Shown here: in pieces, positions 1-9,428 of the stretch
Position numbering within the stretch: the stretch's first letter is position 1
How the letters are laid out: every line of letters starts with the position of its first letter
Assembly (NCBI RefSeq): GCF_009928445.1
Contig: NZ_JAABNO010000010.1
Coordinates: 62,001 to 126,000 of the forward strand
DNA: 64,000 nucleotides
From: Clostridium sp. C8-1-8
GTDB taxonomy: Bacteria > Bacillota > Clostridia > Clostridiales > Clostridiaceae
Direction of reading: 5' to 3'
Made by a program: the position numbers and the translations under genes
The notes under the pieces: generated by a model
What the model was told of the DNA's origin: nothing
The model's input: the letters and a program-made list of their open reading frames with translations, nothing else
Database searches by the model: none

Positions 1-441
1 GCAATGAAGGTTGAGAACGGCATTTTTACTGGAGCCATTACTAGAAATGGAATAGAGTTCTGTTCTTTAAAGGGAAGCATTTCAGGAAGTATGAATGAAG
101 AAGATGGTAGAGAGATAATAGAAAAGTATATCGGTACAGGAATACCTATGTACAATATAAAATATTCTAAGAATGTAGAAGGAAATGGATTTGACTTGTT
201 ACCTACACTAGTAAGACAAAAACTAGACTATAATAACAAGATTGAAAGCTTCAGTGAATGTGATATGAAACTAGTAGAGTCTCCTCATGATCCATGGGCT
301 GAATTGGAGATTGTAAGAATGTTAGGGGGAATATATACCGTAGGTGATAATGTTTTGAGGCAAGGGGAAACCTTAGAAAAAATCAATCCAATGGAGTTTG
401 TTCCTTATTCATTCCTTAAGTGGGACTGGTGGCTAAAATAA
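1..441 (+). CDS. Acetoacetate decarboxylase family protein, 3' part
   Basis: The reading frame is open from the first base, so the 5' end lies outside the window and the first visible ATG at base 4 need not be the start. The visible 146 residues resemble the C-terminal half of acetoacetate decarboxylase (ADC, about 245 residues in Clostridium), including the stretch LLPTLVRQKLDYN and a C-terminal WDWWLK. The catalytic Schiff-base lysine of ADC lies further upstream and cannot be checked here. True ADC converts acetoacetate to acetone and CO2, but the family also contains enzymes with other substrates. The stop is 21 bases before the start of a short-chain dehydrogenase, so the two are probably co-transcribed. 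A joint role in a keto-acid or ketone pathway is inference only. Confidence 0.7.
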   Translation, partial: AMKVENGIFTGAITRNGIEFCSLKGSISGSMNEEDGREIIEKYIGTGIPMYNIKYSKNVEGNGFDLLPTLVRQKLDYNNKIESFSECDMKLVESPHDPWAELEIVRMLGGIYTVGDNVLRQGETLEKINPMEFVPYSFLKWDWWLK

Positions 442-462
442 TTTATGAAGGGGAAATGTAAA

Positions 463-1233
463 ATGAAGAATTTATTTGATTTAACAGGAAAAGTTGCAAT
501 TGTCAGTGGAGCATCAAGTGGAATAGGTGTTCAATTTGCCAAGGTTCTAGCTTCACAAGGAGCTAATTTAGTAATATTGGCTAGAAGATACGAAAAGTTA
601 TTAGAGGTTGCTAAAGACATTGAAAGTGAATACGAAGTAAAGGTATTGCCAATAAAATGTGATGTAACCGTTGAAAATGAGGTTATAGCTGCGGTTGATA
701 AAACTATTGAGGTCTTTGGAAAAATAGATATTTTAATGAACAATGCAGGAGTAGTTGATGCAGTCCCTGTCCATATGTTAGAAGAAGCAGCTTGGGACAA
801 AGTAATAGATGCAGATGTTAAAAGTGTATTTTTGATGTCAAAGCATGTTTTAAAGCATATGCTTAAGGCTAAGTATGGAAGAATCATAAATACTGCATCA
901 ATGCTAGGAGCAGGTGGATCGGCTAACATACCAACTCATTCTTATAATGCTGCTAAAGCCGCTGTAATAAATTTAACAAGAGGCATGGCTGCTTTTTATG
1001 CTAAGAATGGAATCACAGTTAATGCAATTGGACCAAGCTTATTTTATAGTGAGATGACTGCTAATACGCTATTTAAGGAACCAATTTTATCATATTATAA
1101 CAATACTTGCCCTATGGGCAGACCAGGAAATCCAGGAGAGTTGGATGGAGCAGTACTTTATTTTGCCTCTGATGCATCAAGCTACACTACCGGACAAACT
1201 TTATTTATAGATGGCGGCTGGACTGCTGTTTAG
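463..1233 (+). CDS. Short-chain dehydrogenase/reductase (SDR)
   Basis: This 256-residue protein is a classical SDR, an NAD(P)-dependent oxidoreductase of alcohols or ketones in the cytoplasm. The cofactor glycine motif GASSGIG is near residues 16-22, NNAG is near residue 93, and the catalytic tyrosine and lysine are in YNAAK near residue 160, preceded by the catalytic serine region. The end FIDGGWTAV is typical of the fold. I place the start at the ATG at 463, because AAGGGG at 448-453 gives a normal 9-base spacing. An in-frame ATG at 445 has no ribosome binding site. It follows the ADC-family gene by 21 bases. The substrate cannot be told from the sequence. Confidence 0.85.
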   Translation: MKNLFDLTGKVAIVSGASSGIGVQFAKVLASQGANLVILARRYEKLLEVAKDIESEYEVKVLPIKCDVTVENEVIAAVDKTIEVFGKIDILMNNAGVVDAVPVHMLEEAAWDKVIDADVKSVFLMSKHVLKHMLKAKYGRIINTASMLGAGGSANIPTHSYNAAKAAVINLTRGMAAFYAKNGITVNAIGPSLFYSEMTANTLFKEPILSYYNNTCPMGRPGNPGELDGAVLYFASDASSYTTGQTLFIDGGWTAV

Positions 1234-1289
1234 TAGCTAATTATTAAAATTACTACTACTTATAAGTATCTATTTAAGTTTTTTGCAGA

Positions 1290-1384
1290 GGACATACTAC
1301 TTCTATATAAAATCTATTTTAAAGGCTTTTCACTTTTGGAAAGGACACTTGAAAATATAAATTTTATTAGGAAGAGGTGTGTCT
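1290..1384 (+). repeat. Structured intergenic repeat, copy 1 of 5
   Basis: The 5' arm GGACATACTACTTC (1290-1303) pairs with the 3' arm GAAGAGGTGTGTCT (1371-1384) over 14 positions with one mismatch, counting G-U pairs. Inside are AAAATCTATTTTAAA and the motif TTGAAAATATAAA shared with other copies. It lies downstream of the SDR gene. I read it as a member of a dispersed element family, possibly transcribed; function unknown. Confidence 0.5.
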
Positions 1385-1431
1385 ATAGTATAAAGAAACA
1401 TATTATTATGTTAAAATAGAAAATTTATAAA

Positions 1432-1468
1432 TTTAAAGCCTTCTCTAAAGTTAAGAGGAGGCTTTAAA
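1432..1468 (+). terminator. Strong intergenic hairpin, possible terminator
   Basis: TTTAAAGCCTTCTC (1432-1445) pairs with GAGGAGGCTTTAAA (1455-1468) with a single mismatch. There is no U-tract after it, so it may be an RNA processing or stability hairpin instead of an intrinsic terminator. Confidence 0.4.
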
Positions 1469-1572
1469 TGCCTTGGGTTACATATATTTGCGAAATACTA
1501 TCTTCTTGAATATATTAGGCCTGTTATACTAAATATAATAAATGATGATTTGTGCTATAAAATATTATATTA

Positions 1573-1668
1573 GAACGTATTACTTCAATACAAAATCTAT
1601 TTTAAAAGAACCTCTGGCTTTTGATAAGAGGATTTGAAAATATAAATATTATATGAAGGGATACATCT
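1573..1668 (+). repeat. Structured intergenic repeat, copy 2 of 5
   Basis: GTATTACTTC (1577-1586) pairs with GAAGGGATAC (1655-1664) with one mismatch at the same place as in copy 1. An inner hairpin is formed by CCTCT (1611-1615) and AGAGG (1627-1631), followed by TTTGAAAATATAAATATT. The copy ends about 50 bases before the start of the AHSA1 gene, so it could lie in its leader. Confidence 0.5.
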
Positions 1669-1720
1669 ATATGTAAGCATTGAGCGATTATATTAGGAAA
1701 GATAAGAAACGGAGGGTAAC

Positions 1721-2140
1721 ATGGAAAAGAGAGAAGTTGTAAATGTGAAAGTTACAGTGAATAAACCTGTTGAAAAGGTTTGGAGATGTTGGACAGAACC
1801 AAAACACATAAAGAAATGGAACAAAGCATCAGAAGATTGGCATACTACTGTTGCAGAAAATGATTTGAAAGTAGGTGGTAAGTTTCTTTCAAGAATGGAA
1901 GCTAAAGATGGAAGTATGGGCTTTGATTTTTGGGGAATATATGATGAAGTCAAGAAGCATGAATTATTAGAGTACACTTTAGGAGACGAAAGAAAAGTTA
2001 AAGTGATTTTTAAGGATGAAGGAGAAAAAACTCTAATAGATCAGTATTTCGAAGCTGAAAGTGAAAATCCTATTGAGATGCAGCAAGCAGGCTGGCAGTC
2101 AATATTAAATAATTTTAAGGAGTATGCGGAAAAAGTATAG
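1721..2140 (+). CDS. AHSA1/START-domain (SRPBCC) protein
   Basis: This 139-residue single-domain protein belongs to the SRPBCC superfamily, activator-of-Hsp90 homologue 1-like branch. Family signs are the start VNVKVTVNKPVEKVWRCWTE, the central KVGGKFLSRMEAKDG and FDFWGIYDEV, and a C-terminal helix with GWQSILNNFKEY. The fold makes a hydrophobic cavity that binds a small ligand; the ligand here is unknown. CGGAGGG nine bases upstream of the ATG fixes the start. It is a single gene preceded by a structured repeat. Confidence 0.8.
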   Translation: MEKREVVNVKVTVNKPVEKVWRCWTEPKHIKKWNKASEDWHTTVAENDLKVGGKFLSRMEAKDGSMGFDFWGIYDEVKKHELLEYTLGDERKVKVIFKDEGEKTLIDQYFEAESENPIEMQQAGWQSILNNFKEYAEKV

Positions 2141-2324
2141 ATTTAGATATTCTTGATAATTAGACCAATTTTAATATTTAAGCTCTAGTAAGTTTTATTT
2201 TTACATGTATTGAAGTAAGAATATGTACTCATTTAAGTAATTAACTGAACTAAATAGAACTTACGTATAATAAAAATATCTATTTATTCTTAGAATCATT
2301 TATATTTATAAGGGAGTATGAGAC

Positions 2325-3221
2325 ATGGAAAAAATAGTACCTCATTTGTGGTTTAATAACCAAGCGGAAGAAGCTGTTGAGCTATATAAATCTATTTTTA
2401 ATAATTCAAAGATATCAAATGTAAGTTATTATGAAGATGCTGGAGCAGATGTATCAGGAATGAAAAGCGGGTCTATAATGTCTATTGATTTTGAAATTGA
2501 GGGACAAGAATTTATTGCTTTGAATGGTGGTCCTATATTCACCTTCACCCCAGCTATATCTTTTTTTATCAATTGTAGTACTAAAGAAGAGTTGGAGTTC
2601 ATTTGGGAGAAACTTTCTCAGGAGGGTGCTGTTATTATGGATTTAGGCGAATACGATTTTAGTAAGCATTTTGGCTGGCTACAAGATAAGTTTGGAGTGA
2701 ACTGGCAATTAAATCTTGGAGATGGAAATCAAAAAATAAATACCTTTTTTATGTTCACTGGGGATAATTATGGAAAAGCAGAAGAAGCCATGAAGTTTTA
2801 TACATCTATATTTGAAAATTCTACTATAAGAGAAATACATAGATATGAAGAAGGGGATAAATCCTTAGAGGGAAAAGTTAATAAAGCAATTTTCTCTCTG
2901 AATGATCAAGACTTTATGATGATAGACAGCAACTTTAATCATAATTTTACCTTTACAGAGGCCATATCTTTATTTGTAAAATGTGAAGATCAGGCAGAGG
3001 TAGATAAATTGTGGGAAAGACTTACTGAAGCTGGAGAAGAAATTCAATGTGGTTGGCTTAAGGATAAGTATGGCATATCATGGCAGATAGTACCTGAAGG
3101 GTTACAACAATTGCTAAACAGTGAGGATCCATTAAAATCAAATAGAGTAATGGAGGAAATGTTCAAGATGAAGAAGATTGAAATTTCTAAACTTCAGCAG
3201 GCATATGACAATATGGAGTGA
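2325..3221 (+). CDS. VOC-superfamily protein with two PhnB-like domains
   Basis: The 298-residue protein contains two tandem VOC (glyoxalase/bleomycin-resistance-like) domains of the PhnB / 3-demethylubiquinone methyltransferase-like type. The first starts EKIVPHLWFNNQAEEAVE; the second starts near residue 140 (NTFFMFTGDNYGKAEEAMK). Each domain carries the WLKDKFG/KYG-I-WQI ending, seen as WLQDKFGVNWQ and WLKDKYGISWQ. Single-domain relatives are about 140 residues, so this is the duplicated form. Members bind a metal or small molecule; no substrate can be assigned. GGGAG 11 bases upstream supports the start. A terminator follows, so it is probably monocistronic. Confidence 0.8.
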   Translation: MEKIVPHLWFNNQAEEAVELYKSIFNNSKISNVSYYEDAGADVSGMKSGSIMSIDFEIEGQEFIALNGGPIFTFTPAISFFINCSTKEELEFIWEKLSQEGAVIMDLGEYDFSKHFGWLQDKFGVNWQLNLGDGNQKINTFFMFTGDNYGKAEEAMKFYTSIFENSTIREIHRYEEGDKSLEGKVNKAIFSLNDQDFMMIDSNFNHNFTFTEAISLFVKCEDQAEVDKLWERLTEAGEEIQCGWLKDKYGISWQIVPEGLQQLLNSEDPLKSNRVMEEMFKMKKIEISKLQQAYDNME

Positions 3222-3256
3222 TTGGTATGCTTAAATTGAAATATTAAACAAAGAAG

Positions 3257-3293
3257 AAAAATCGCTAATTATAATTTTGTAGCGATTTTTTTA
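3257..3293 (+). terminator. Intrinsic terminator
   Basis: AAATCGCT (3258-3265) and AGCGATTT (3281-3288) form a stem followed by a T-run. It ends the VOC gene transcript. Confidence 0.8.
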
Positions 3294-3380
3294 TTATTTT
3301 ATATAACTTAGTTATTTTTTACATAAAGATAATTTAGCAGTATAATGTGACTTATAAATTAAGGATAGGAGAATGGCTAT

Positions 3381-3743
3381 ATGTACAATACAATAGATGA
3401 ATATATTATTCAATCTCCAATGGAAGTTCAAGAAATACTTAATACTCTAAGGAATGTTATAAAAGAGGCAGCACCAGACGCGGAAGAAAAAATAAGCTAC
3501 AAGATGCCAGCTTTTTCTTTGTACGGAAGTTTAGTATATTTTGCGGCATATAAAAATCATATTGGCTTTTATCCTACAGCAAGCGGAATTGAAGCATTTA
3601 AAGATGAGTTAGCTGTATATAAAAGCTCAAAGGGAGCGGTACAATTTCCTATTGGAAAGCCATTACCTTATGAACTTATAGGCAGAATAGTAAAATATAG
3701 AGTAGCTGAAAATATAAGAAGAGCTGAAGAAAAGAAAAAATAA
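3381..3743 (+). CDS. DUF1801 (YdhG-like) protein
   Basis: This 120-residue cytoplasmic protein matches the DUF1801/YdhG family, whose Bacillus member has been described as an iron chaperone (Fra). Visible family features are the N-terminal IDEYI and QEILNTLRNVIKEAAPDAEE, the central ISYKMPAFSLYG, AAYKNHIGFYPT, and FPIGKPLPYELI near the end. Length agrees with the family. AGGATAGGAG lies upstream of the ATG. It precedes the GNAT gene by 36 bases, so the two are likely co-transcribed. Iron handling is known for a relative only. Confidence 0.8.
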   Translation: MYNTIDEYIIQSPMEVQEILNTLRNVIKEAAPDAEEKISYKMPAFSLYGSLVYFAAYKNHIGFYPTASGIEAFKDELAVYKSSKGAVQFPIGKPLPYELIGRIVKYRVAENIRRAEEKKK

Positions 3744-3779
3744 CAGAAAAATATAATTCATATATAAGGGGGAAATAAT

Positions 3780-4211
3780 ATGGACGAAATCATAAGTGCT
3801 GTTAGAGAATTAAAAGTAAGAGAAGAATTCCTACAAGCATTTCCTGTAATGAAGCAACTTAGAAATGATTTAGATGAGGAAAAATACTTAAGCTTACTTG
3901 AAGATATGAAAGAAGAAGGTTACAAGATGTTTGCACTTTACTCTAATGAGACTATTGTAGCTGTGGCAGGGATTATTATGCTAACAAACTTATATTATGG
4001 GAAGCATGTATGGGTTAATGATCTGGTTACAGACGAAAAACAAAGGTCGAAAAATTATGGACAAATACTTTTAGATTTTATAAGTAATTGGGCAAAAGAA
4101 AATGGTTGTGAAGTGGTGGCACTTTCATCAGGTCTACAGAGAACTGAAGCACATAGGTTTTATGAACTTAAAATGGGGTTTGATAAAACAAGCTATGTTT
4201 TCAAAAAATAG
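3780..4211 (+). CDS. GNAT-family N-acetyltransferase
   Basis: The 143-residue protein is a single GNAT domain, which moves an acetyl group from acetyl-CoA to an amine. The acetyl-CoA loop region is [20 protein letters not shown] near residues 78-97: strand beta4 (VNDLVTD) followed by a Q-R-x-x-x-Y-G version of the usual Q/RxxGxG/A motif. The conserved late helix with HRFYEL is near residue 124. The acceptor substrate is unknown. AAGGGGG seven bases upstream supports the start. Confidence 0.8.
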   Translation: MDEIISAVRELKVREEFLQAFPVMKQLRNDLDEEKYLSLLEDMKEEGYKMFALYSNETIVAVAGIIMLTNLYYGKHVWVNDLVTDEKQRSKNYGQILLDFISNWAKENGCEVVALSSGLQRTEAHRFYELKMGFDKTSYVFKK

Positions 4212-4284
4212 ATAAAGCAAAATTAATAACTTGGAAAAAATAATTATATTTTTTAAGAAGAGGATGATTCTAATATTTTTAAGC

Positions 4285-4581
4285 CTTATAACTATGTATT
4301 GAAAAAATGTTGTTATAGGGTTTTAACAATAGCATATAATTAGGTCACATTGTTTTGTAAAAGCTCAAGTCTAGTATTATTGGGAAAGGGAGCTCTCTAG
4401 CTATTTCTGTCTATAAAAATTCTCAACATAATATATTGCAAGGCAATTAAAAAAACATATTAATACGTTATTACAATTGAATTTGTTATTAGAGTTATTA
4501 GGTGATAATTAAAAGATAATGATTAATAAATCTACTAAGAAAAATAATAACAACATTTTTTAAATACATTCATATATAGAG
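4285..4581. mobile_element. MITE-like non-coding element I
   Basis: The left end (4285-4314) and the right end (4548-4581) are inverted repeats: ATGTATTGAAAAAATGTTG on the left matches the complement of the right end with about one mismatch over 20 bases. The interior of about 230 bases has no credible gene. The same ends occur in three other places in the window. I infer a miniature inverted-repeat element; no transposase was seen and no target duplication was confirmed. Confidence 0.5.
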
Positions 4582-4583
4582 TG

Positions 4584-4625
4584 AAAATGTATTATACCGG
4601 TACTATTTCATAATACATTTTTATT
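4584..4625 (+). terminator. Hairpin with T-run at the edge of element I
   Basis: AAAATGTATTAT (4584-4595) pairs perfectly with ATAATACATTTT (4610-4621), followed by TTATTT. It separates the GNAT region from the UPF0180 gene. Confidence 0.6.
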
Positions 4626-4824
4626 TGCCAATTCTTCTATCAGGATACAAAGGAGCTTTAAAAATAGATTTGTGATAGAAGTGGTATAGCTTCATATATA
4701 TAACGCAGTATACGAAAGTTTGATTAACTATTTTTAATAATTTTTTAAATTCATCTTTAAACATGAATACACAACTTTAACGAAGGGAAAAATGAGTGAG
4801 AAAAATTAAAAAGAGGTGATACAA

Positions 4825-5085
4825 ATGAAAAAAGTTGCTGTGGAAAAAGGATTATCTATGGTTGCTGACTACTTAACTTCTCAAGGCTTTTCAGTGGAGA
4901 TTATAAGTGAGGACCTCGCAAGTAATGCTGCAAAGTTTAATGGATTTGATGCAATTGTGACAGCAGATTACAATACGAACTTTATGGGGTTCAGTGATAC
5001 AGCTACAGAAATCCCTGTAATAAATGCAAGCGGACTAACAGCAGAAGAAATCAAGAATATGATCAATCAGCAAACAAATAAATAA
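4825..5085 (+). CDS. UPF0180 (YkuS-like) small protein, paralogue A
   Basis: The 86-residue protein belongs to UPF0180, typified by Bacillus YkuS, of unknown function. Features are KKVAVEKGLSMVADYL at the N-terminus, FDAIVTADYNTNFMG in the middle, and a final ASGLTAEEIKNMI helix. I use the ATG at 4825, not the GTG at 4816, because GAGGTG lies just upstream with 6-base spacing. A paralogue with more than half identical residues sits beyond modB, so the two genes flank the nif-mod block. A terminator follows. Confidence 0.8.
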   Translation: MKKVAVEKGLSMVADYLTSQGFSVEIISEDLASNAAKFNGFDAIVTADYNTNFMGFSDTATEIPVINASGLTAEEIKNMINQQTNK

Positions 5086-5122
5086 TTGCAGACAATGAGG
5101 CCTTAAGTATTAAAAAGGAAAG

Positions 5123-5184
5123 ACCCCCTTTATTAATCTATATTACTTTAATAATCTAGGTTAATTAGGGGGATATACTTTTTT
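5123..5184 (+). terminator. Intrinsic terminator with long stem
   Basis: CCCCCTTTATTAATCTA pairs with TAGGTTAATTAGGGGG across a short loop, followed by ACTTTTTT. It ends the UPF0180-A transcript. Confidence 0.75.
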
Positions 5185-5279
5185 GTCTTATAAGCATTAA
5201 TAAGACAATTTTGCATTTTAGTGGTGAAATAAATCCGTGATGAAACTATTAGTCTTAAAATTTATTAAAGTTTTTAAAT

Positions 5280-5627
5280 CTAAAGTTTAATAAATTTCAA
5301 TTGAGTAATGTCTATAGAAGAATCAAAAACTACTTTTCTACCAAATATTTTCCCAGATGAAGGATAACTTGCGAAAATCCCCTTTCTTTTTGTGTTGTAG
5401 TCTAGATATATACAAGTATCAGAAATTGAGTATTTACCCTCAGTAGATATAAAATCCTTGTTTAAGTTATTATATAATTCGAAGGTGTTGTCTGTTTTTA
5501 ATATTAATATGATATTTGAATTGCTAGTACAAAAATATTTGCCAGAAAAGTTGGTTGGGCTATGATAGAAAAATATTGATAATAAAATAACGATTAATAT
5601 AATTGATACTAATAATCTCTTCCGCAC
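5280..5627 (-). CDS. Small membrane-anchored or secreted protein, unknown
   Basis: The 115-residue product starts with basic residues and a hydrophobic segment (residues 4-22, RLLVSIILIVILLSIFFYH), so it is likely an anchored or exported protein. The remainder (FSGKYFC, ILKTDNTFELY, EGKYSISDTCIYLDY) resembles small beta-sheet domains of secreted proteins that measure 'T-G-T-Y-x' type sandwich folds. The start is GTG, with GGGAGG seven bases upstream. It is transcribed away from nifH and toward the UPF0180-A terminator. No family could be named. Confidence 0.6.
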   Translation of the reverse strand: MRKRLLVSIILIVILLSIFFYHSPTNFSGKYFCTSNSNIILILKTDNTFELYNNLNKDFISTEGKYSISDTCIYLDYNTKRKGIFASYPSSGKIFGRKVVFDSSIDITQLKFIKL

Positions 5628-6963
<1,336 letters not shown>

Positions 6964-6966
6964 AAA

Positions 6967-7018
6967 GCACTATTCATTCTGCCAAATGAATAGTGCAGCA
7001 GGATAAAAAAATCCTGCT
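6967..7018 (+). terminator. Two tandem hairpins between nifH and nifI1
   Basis: GCACTATTCATT (6967-6978) pairs perfectly with AATGAATAGTGC (6985-6996). Immediately after, AGCAGGAT (6997-7004) pairs with ATCCTGCT (7011-7018). There is no proper U-tract after either, so partial termination or 3'-end protection of nifH mRNA is more likely than full termination. Confidence 0.65.
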
Positions 7019-7072
7019 TGAATAAGTATTCGAGAATAATTATAGCATCGAGAATGGAGGATGTAAACATTT

Positions 7073-7399
7073 ATGGTAATGATTAAGGCTATTATAAGAC
7101 CAGAAAGAGTTACTACAGTTTTAAGCGAGCTTTGTGATGCTGGTTTCCCAGCAGTTACTAAGTTTGATGTAGTAGGAAGAGGTAAGCAAAGAGGTGTTAA
7201 GGTTGGAGATATATACTATGATGAGATACCTAAAGAAATGCTTATGTTAGTTGTAAAAGATGAAGATAAAGATGATGTTATAAAGGTTATAATGAGAAAC
7301 TCCAAAACTGGAGCAAAGGGTGCTTACGGAGACGGAAAAATATTCGTAATGCCTGTAGAAGAGACTTACACAATAAGCTCCCATTTAAAAGAATTGTAA
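7073..7399 (+). CDS. nifI1: Nitrogen regulatory PII-like protein NifI1
   Basis: NifI1 is a GlnB/PII-family protein found inside nif operons of archaea and anaerobic bacteria. With NifI2 it binds NifDK and switches off nitrogenase when 2-oxoglutarate is low or ammonium is added. The 108 residues include MIKAIIRPERVTTVLSEL at the start, the V-x-G-R-G-K-Q-R-G block (VVGRGKQRGVKVG) and the C-terminal GAYGDGKIFVMPVEE that holds the nucleotide and effector loop. GGAGGA is 11 bases before the ATG used. It lies between nifH and nifI2 as in methanogens and C. pasteurianum-type clusters. Confidence 0.93.
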   Translation: MVMIKAIIRPERVTTVLSELCDAGFPAVTKFDVVGRGKQRGVKVGDIYYDEIPKEMLMLVVKDEDKDDVIKVIMRNSKTGAKGAYGDGKIFVMPVEETYTISSHLKEL

Positions 7400-7412
7400 G
7401 AGGAGGGCTAAT

Positions 7413-7796
7413 GTGAAGGAAGTAGTTGCGATAATTAGAATGAATATGGTCAATAAGACAAAGGAAGCTCTTTTAAAGGAAGGAATTGCTGCTGTTACCT
7501 GTAGAAAGGTTTTAGGACGAGGAAGAAAAAAAGTAGATTTCTCTATAATAGGCGGCATCATAGATGATGGCTCTATTGAAAGCAGTAATGTGGGGGAAAA
7601 TATATCTGAAATCCATAGATTGATTCCTAAGAGAATGTTAGAGCTTTTTGTAAAGGATGAGGACGTAGAAAAAGTTATCAATACCATTATGGAGATTAAT
7701 AGCCACGGAAATCCTGGAGATGGAAAGATATTTGTAATGAATGTTTTTGAGGCTGTAAGGATAAGAACTGGCGAAGTTGGGACAGACGCAATATAA
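7413..7796 (+). CDS. nifI2: Nitrogen regulatory PII-like protein NifI2
   Basis: NifI2 is the second PII-like subunit of the nitrogenase switch-off complex. The 127-residue protein begins KEVVAIIRMNMVNKTKEAL, has an extended T-loop region with GRGRKKVDFS (residues 34-43) and IPKRMLELFVKDEDV, and ends with GNPGDGKIFVMNVFEAVRIRTGE. It is longer than NifI1, as expected. The start is GTG preceded by AGGAGG; the overlapping ATG two bases upstream would stop at once. It is 13 bases after nifI1 and 33 bases before nifD. Confidence 0.93.
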   Translation: MKEVVAIIRMNMVNKTKEALLKEGIAAVTCRKVLGRGRKKVDFSIIGGIIDDGSIESSNVGENISEIHRLIPKRMLELFVKDEDVEKVINTIMEINSHGNPGDGKIFVMNVFEAVRIRTGEVGTDAI

Positions 7797-7829
7797 GACA
7801 TCTTGAAAATTAAAAAAGAGGTGAATAGC

Positions 7830-9428
7830 ATGAAGAATGTAGTTGATAAGGTCTTAGAAAAATATCCTGCAAAAACCTATAAAAATAGAAAGCAACATAT
7901 TGTAATAAAAACAGATGAATCACCTAATCCAGTAATTCAAGCTAATGTTAGAACTGTTCCTGGAGTAATAACAAGTAGAGGTTGCTGCTATGCAGGTTGT
8001 AAGGGTGTTGTTATGGGACCAATTAAAGATATGATCCATATAACCCATGGCCCTATAGGCTGCTCTTACTATACTTGGAATGTTAGAAGAAACAAAGCCA
8101 AGGGAGAAGAAGGAGAACAAAACTTCATAGATTATGTATTTTCAACAGATATGCAGGAAAGCGATATTGTTTTTGGTGGTGTAAATAAATTAAGAGCAGC
8201 AATAAAAGAAGCGGTAGAGATCTTTCACCCAAAGGCAATAGGAGTATATGCAACTTGCCCAGTAGGACTTATAGGCGATGATATAAATGCGGTGGCTGCA
8301 GAGGCACAGAAAAAATATGGAATAGATGTTCTTGCTTTTAACTGTGAAGGTTATAAGGGCGTATCACAGTCTGCCGGTCACCATATAGCAAACAATATAG
8401 TTATGGAAAGAATCATAGGTCGTGGAACTAGACCCAAAAAGAAGTATTCTGTAGCCGTACTTGGTGAATATAACATAGGCGGAGATGCATGGGAAATTGA
8501 CAGAATACTCAGTAAAATAGGCTATGAGGTGGTTGCAACTCTAAGTGGTGATGCAAGCTATGAAAAAGTTCAAAATGCCCACTTAGCAGAGGTAAATCTA
8601 GTACAGTGTCATAGGTCTATCAATTATATAGCAGAGATGATGGAAACAAAGTACGGTACTCCATGGATTAAGGCTAATTTCATTGGGGTTTCCGGCACCA
8701 TCAAAACCTTAAGAAACTTAGCTAAATGTTTTGATGATCCATATATATATGAAAGAACAGAACAGGTGATAGCAGAAGAATTAGATGAAATAGATGGCGA
8801 AATGACTTATTACAAGGATAAGCTAAAAGGGAAAACAGCCTGTCTATACGTAGGGGGCTCAAGAGCTCATCACTATCAAACCTTATTAAAGGATATAGGA
8901 GTAAGAACAATTCTTGCTGGTTATGAGTTTGGTCATCGTGATGATTATGAAGGTAGAGAGGTTATACCTACCATAAAAACAGATGCAGATAGTAAGAACA
9001 TTCCTGAGATAACTGTATATAAGGATGAAAATAACTATCGCGTAATAATACCTAAGGAAAAGTATGAGGAGCTAAAGAAGCAAGGAGTCCCTTTGTCTTA
9101 CTATGGTGGTATGGTTAAGGATATGGAAGATGGAACCCTTATGGTAGATGATCTAAATCATCATGAAACAGATGAGTTTATAAAACTTCTAAATCCAGAT
9201 ATGTTTTTATCTGGTGTAAAGGAAAAGTATGCAATTCAGAAGATGGGAGTTTTATCAAGACAGCTTCACTCTTATGATTATACTGGTCCATACGCAGGCT
9301 TTAAAGGCGCAGTTGTATTTGCAAGAGAACTAGCTGCAGGGGTATACACTCCAGCGTGGAAGTACGTAACACCACCATGGAAGGTTGAACCAATGCTTGA
9401 TGGAATAGTGGTAGGAGGTGAAGTGTAA
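7830..9428 (+). CDS. nifD: Nitrogenase molybdenum-iron protein alpha chain NifD
   Basis: NifD carries the FeMo-cofactor and, with NifK, reduces N2. The 532-residue chain has the P-cluster cysteines near C57 (CCYAGC), C78 (GPIGC) and C143 (ATCPVG), the substrate-channel histidine H184 (SQSAGHH), the cofactor ligand C260 (LVQCHRS) and the second ligand H480 (SRQLHSYDYTG). Between residues about 380 and 440 lies the extra segment that marks clostridial NifD and is missing in Azotobacter. I place the start at the ATG after GAGGTG at 7818-7823; the frame extends upstream to a TTG without a ribosome site. Its stop overlaps the nifK start (TAATG), implying coupled translation. Confidence 0.98.
   Translation: MKNVVDKVLEKYPAKTYKNRKQHIVIKTDESPNPVIQANVRTVPGVITSRGCCYAGCKGVVMGPIKDMIHITHGPIGCSYYTWNVRRNKAKGEEGEQNFIDYVFSTDMQESDIVFGGVNKLRAAIKEAVEIFHPKAIGVYATCPVGLIGDDINAVAAEAQKKYGIDVLAFNCEGYKGVSQSAGHHIANNIVMERIIGRGTRPKKKYSVAVLGEYNIGGDAWEIDRILSKIGYEVVATLSGDASYEKVQNAHLAEVNLVQCHRSINYIAEMMETKYGTPWIKANFIGVSGTIKTLRNLAKCFDDPYIYERTEQVIAEELDEIDGEMTYYKDKLKGKTACLYVGGSRAHHYQTLLKDIGVRTILAGYEFGHRDDYEGREVIPTIKTDADSKNIPEITVYKDENNYRVIIPKEKYEELKKQGVPLSYYGGMVKDMEDGTLMVDDLNHHETDEFIKLLNPDMFLSGVKEKYAIQKMGVLSRQLHSYDYTGPYAGFKGAVVFARELAAGVYTPAWKYVTPPWKVEPMLDGIVVGGEV

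Noticed and set aside
531..929. 132-codon minus-strand frame within the SDR gene
   Set aside because: A shadow of the SDR coding sequence; the sense frame has all SDR motifs.
1290..1668. Known riboswitch classes (purine, c-di-GMP, TPP) for structured repeats 1 and 2
   Set aside because: The conserved core sequences of these classes are absent, and the shared stem-loop plan is different.
7385..7831. 148-codon open frame on the minus strand over nifI2
   Set aside because: It is the antisense shadow of nifI2, has no ribosome site and no family features, and nifI2 itself is unmistakable.
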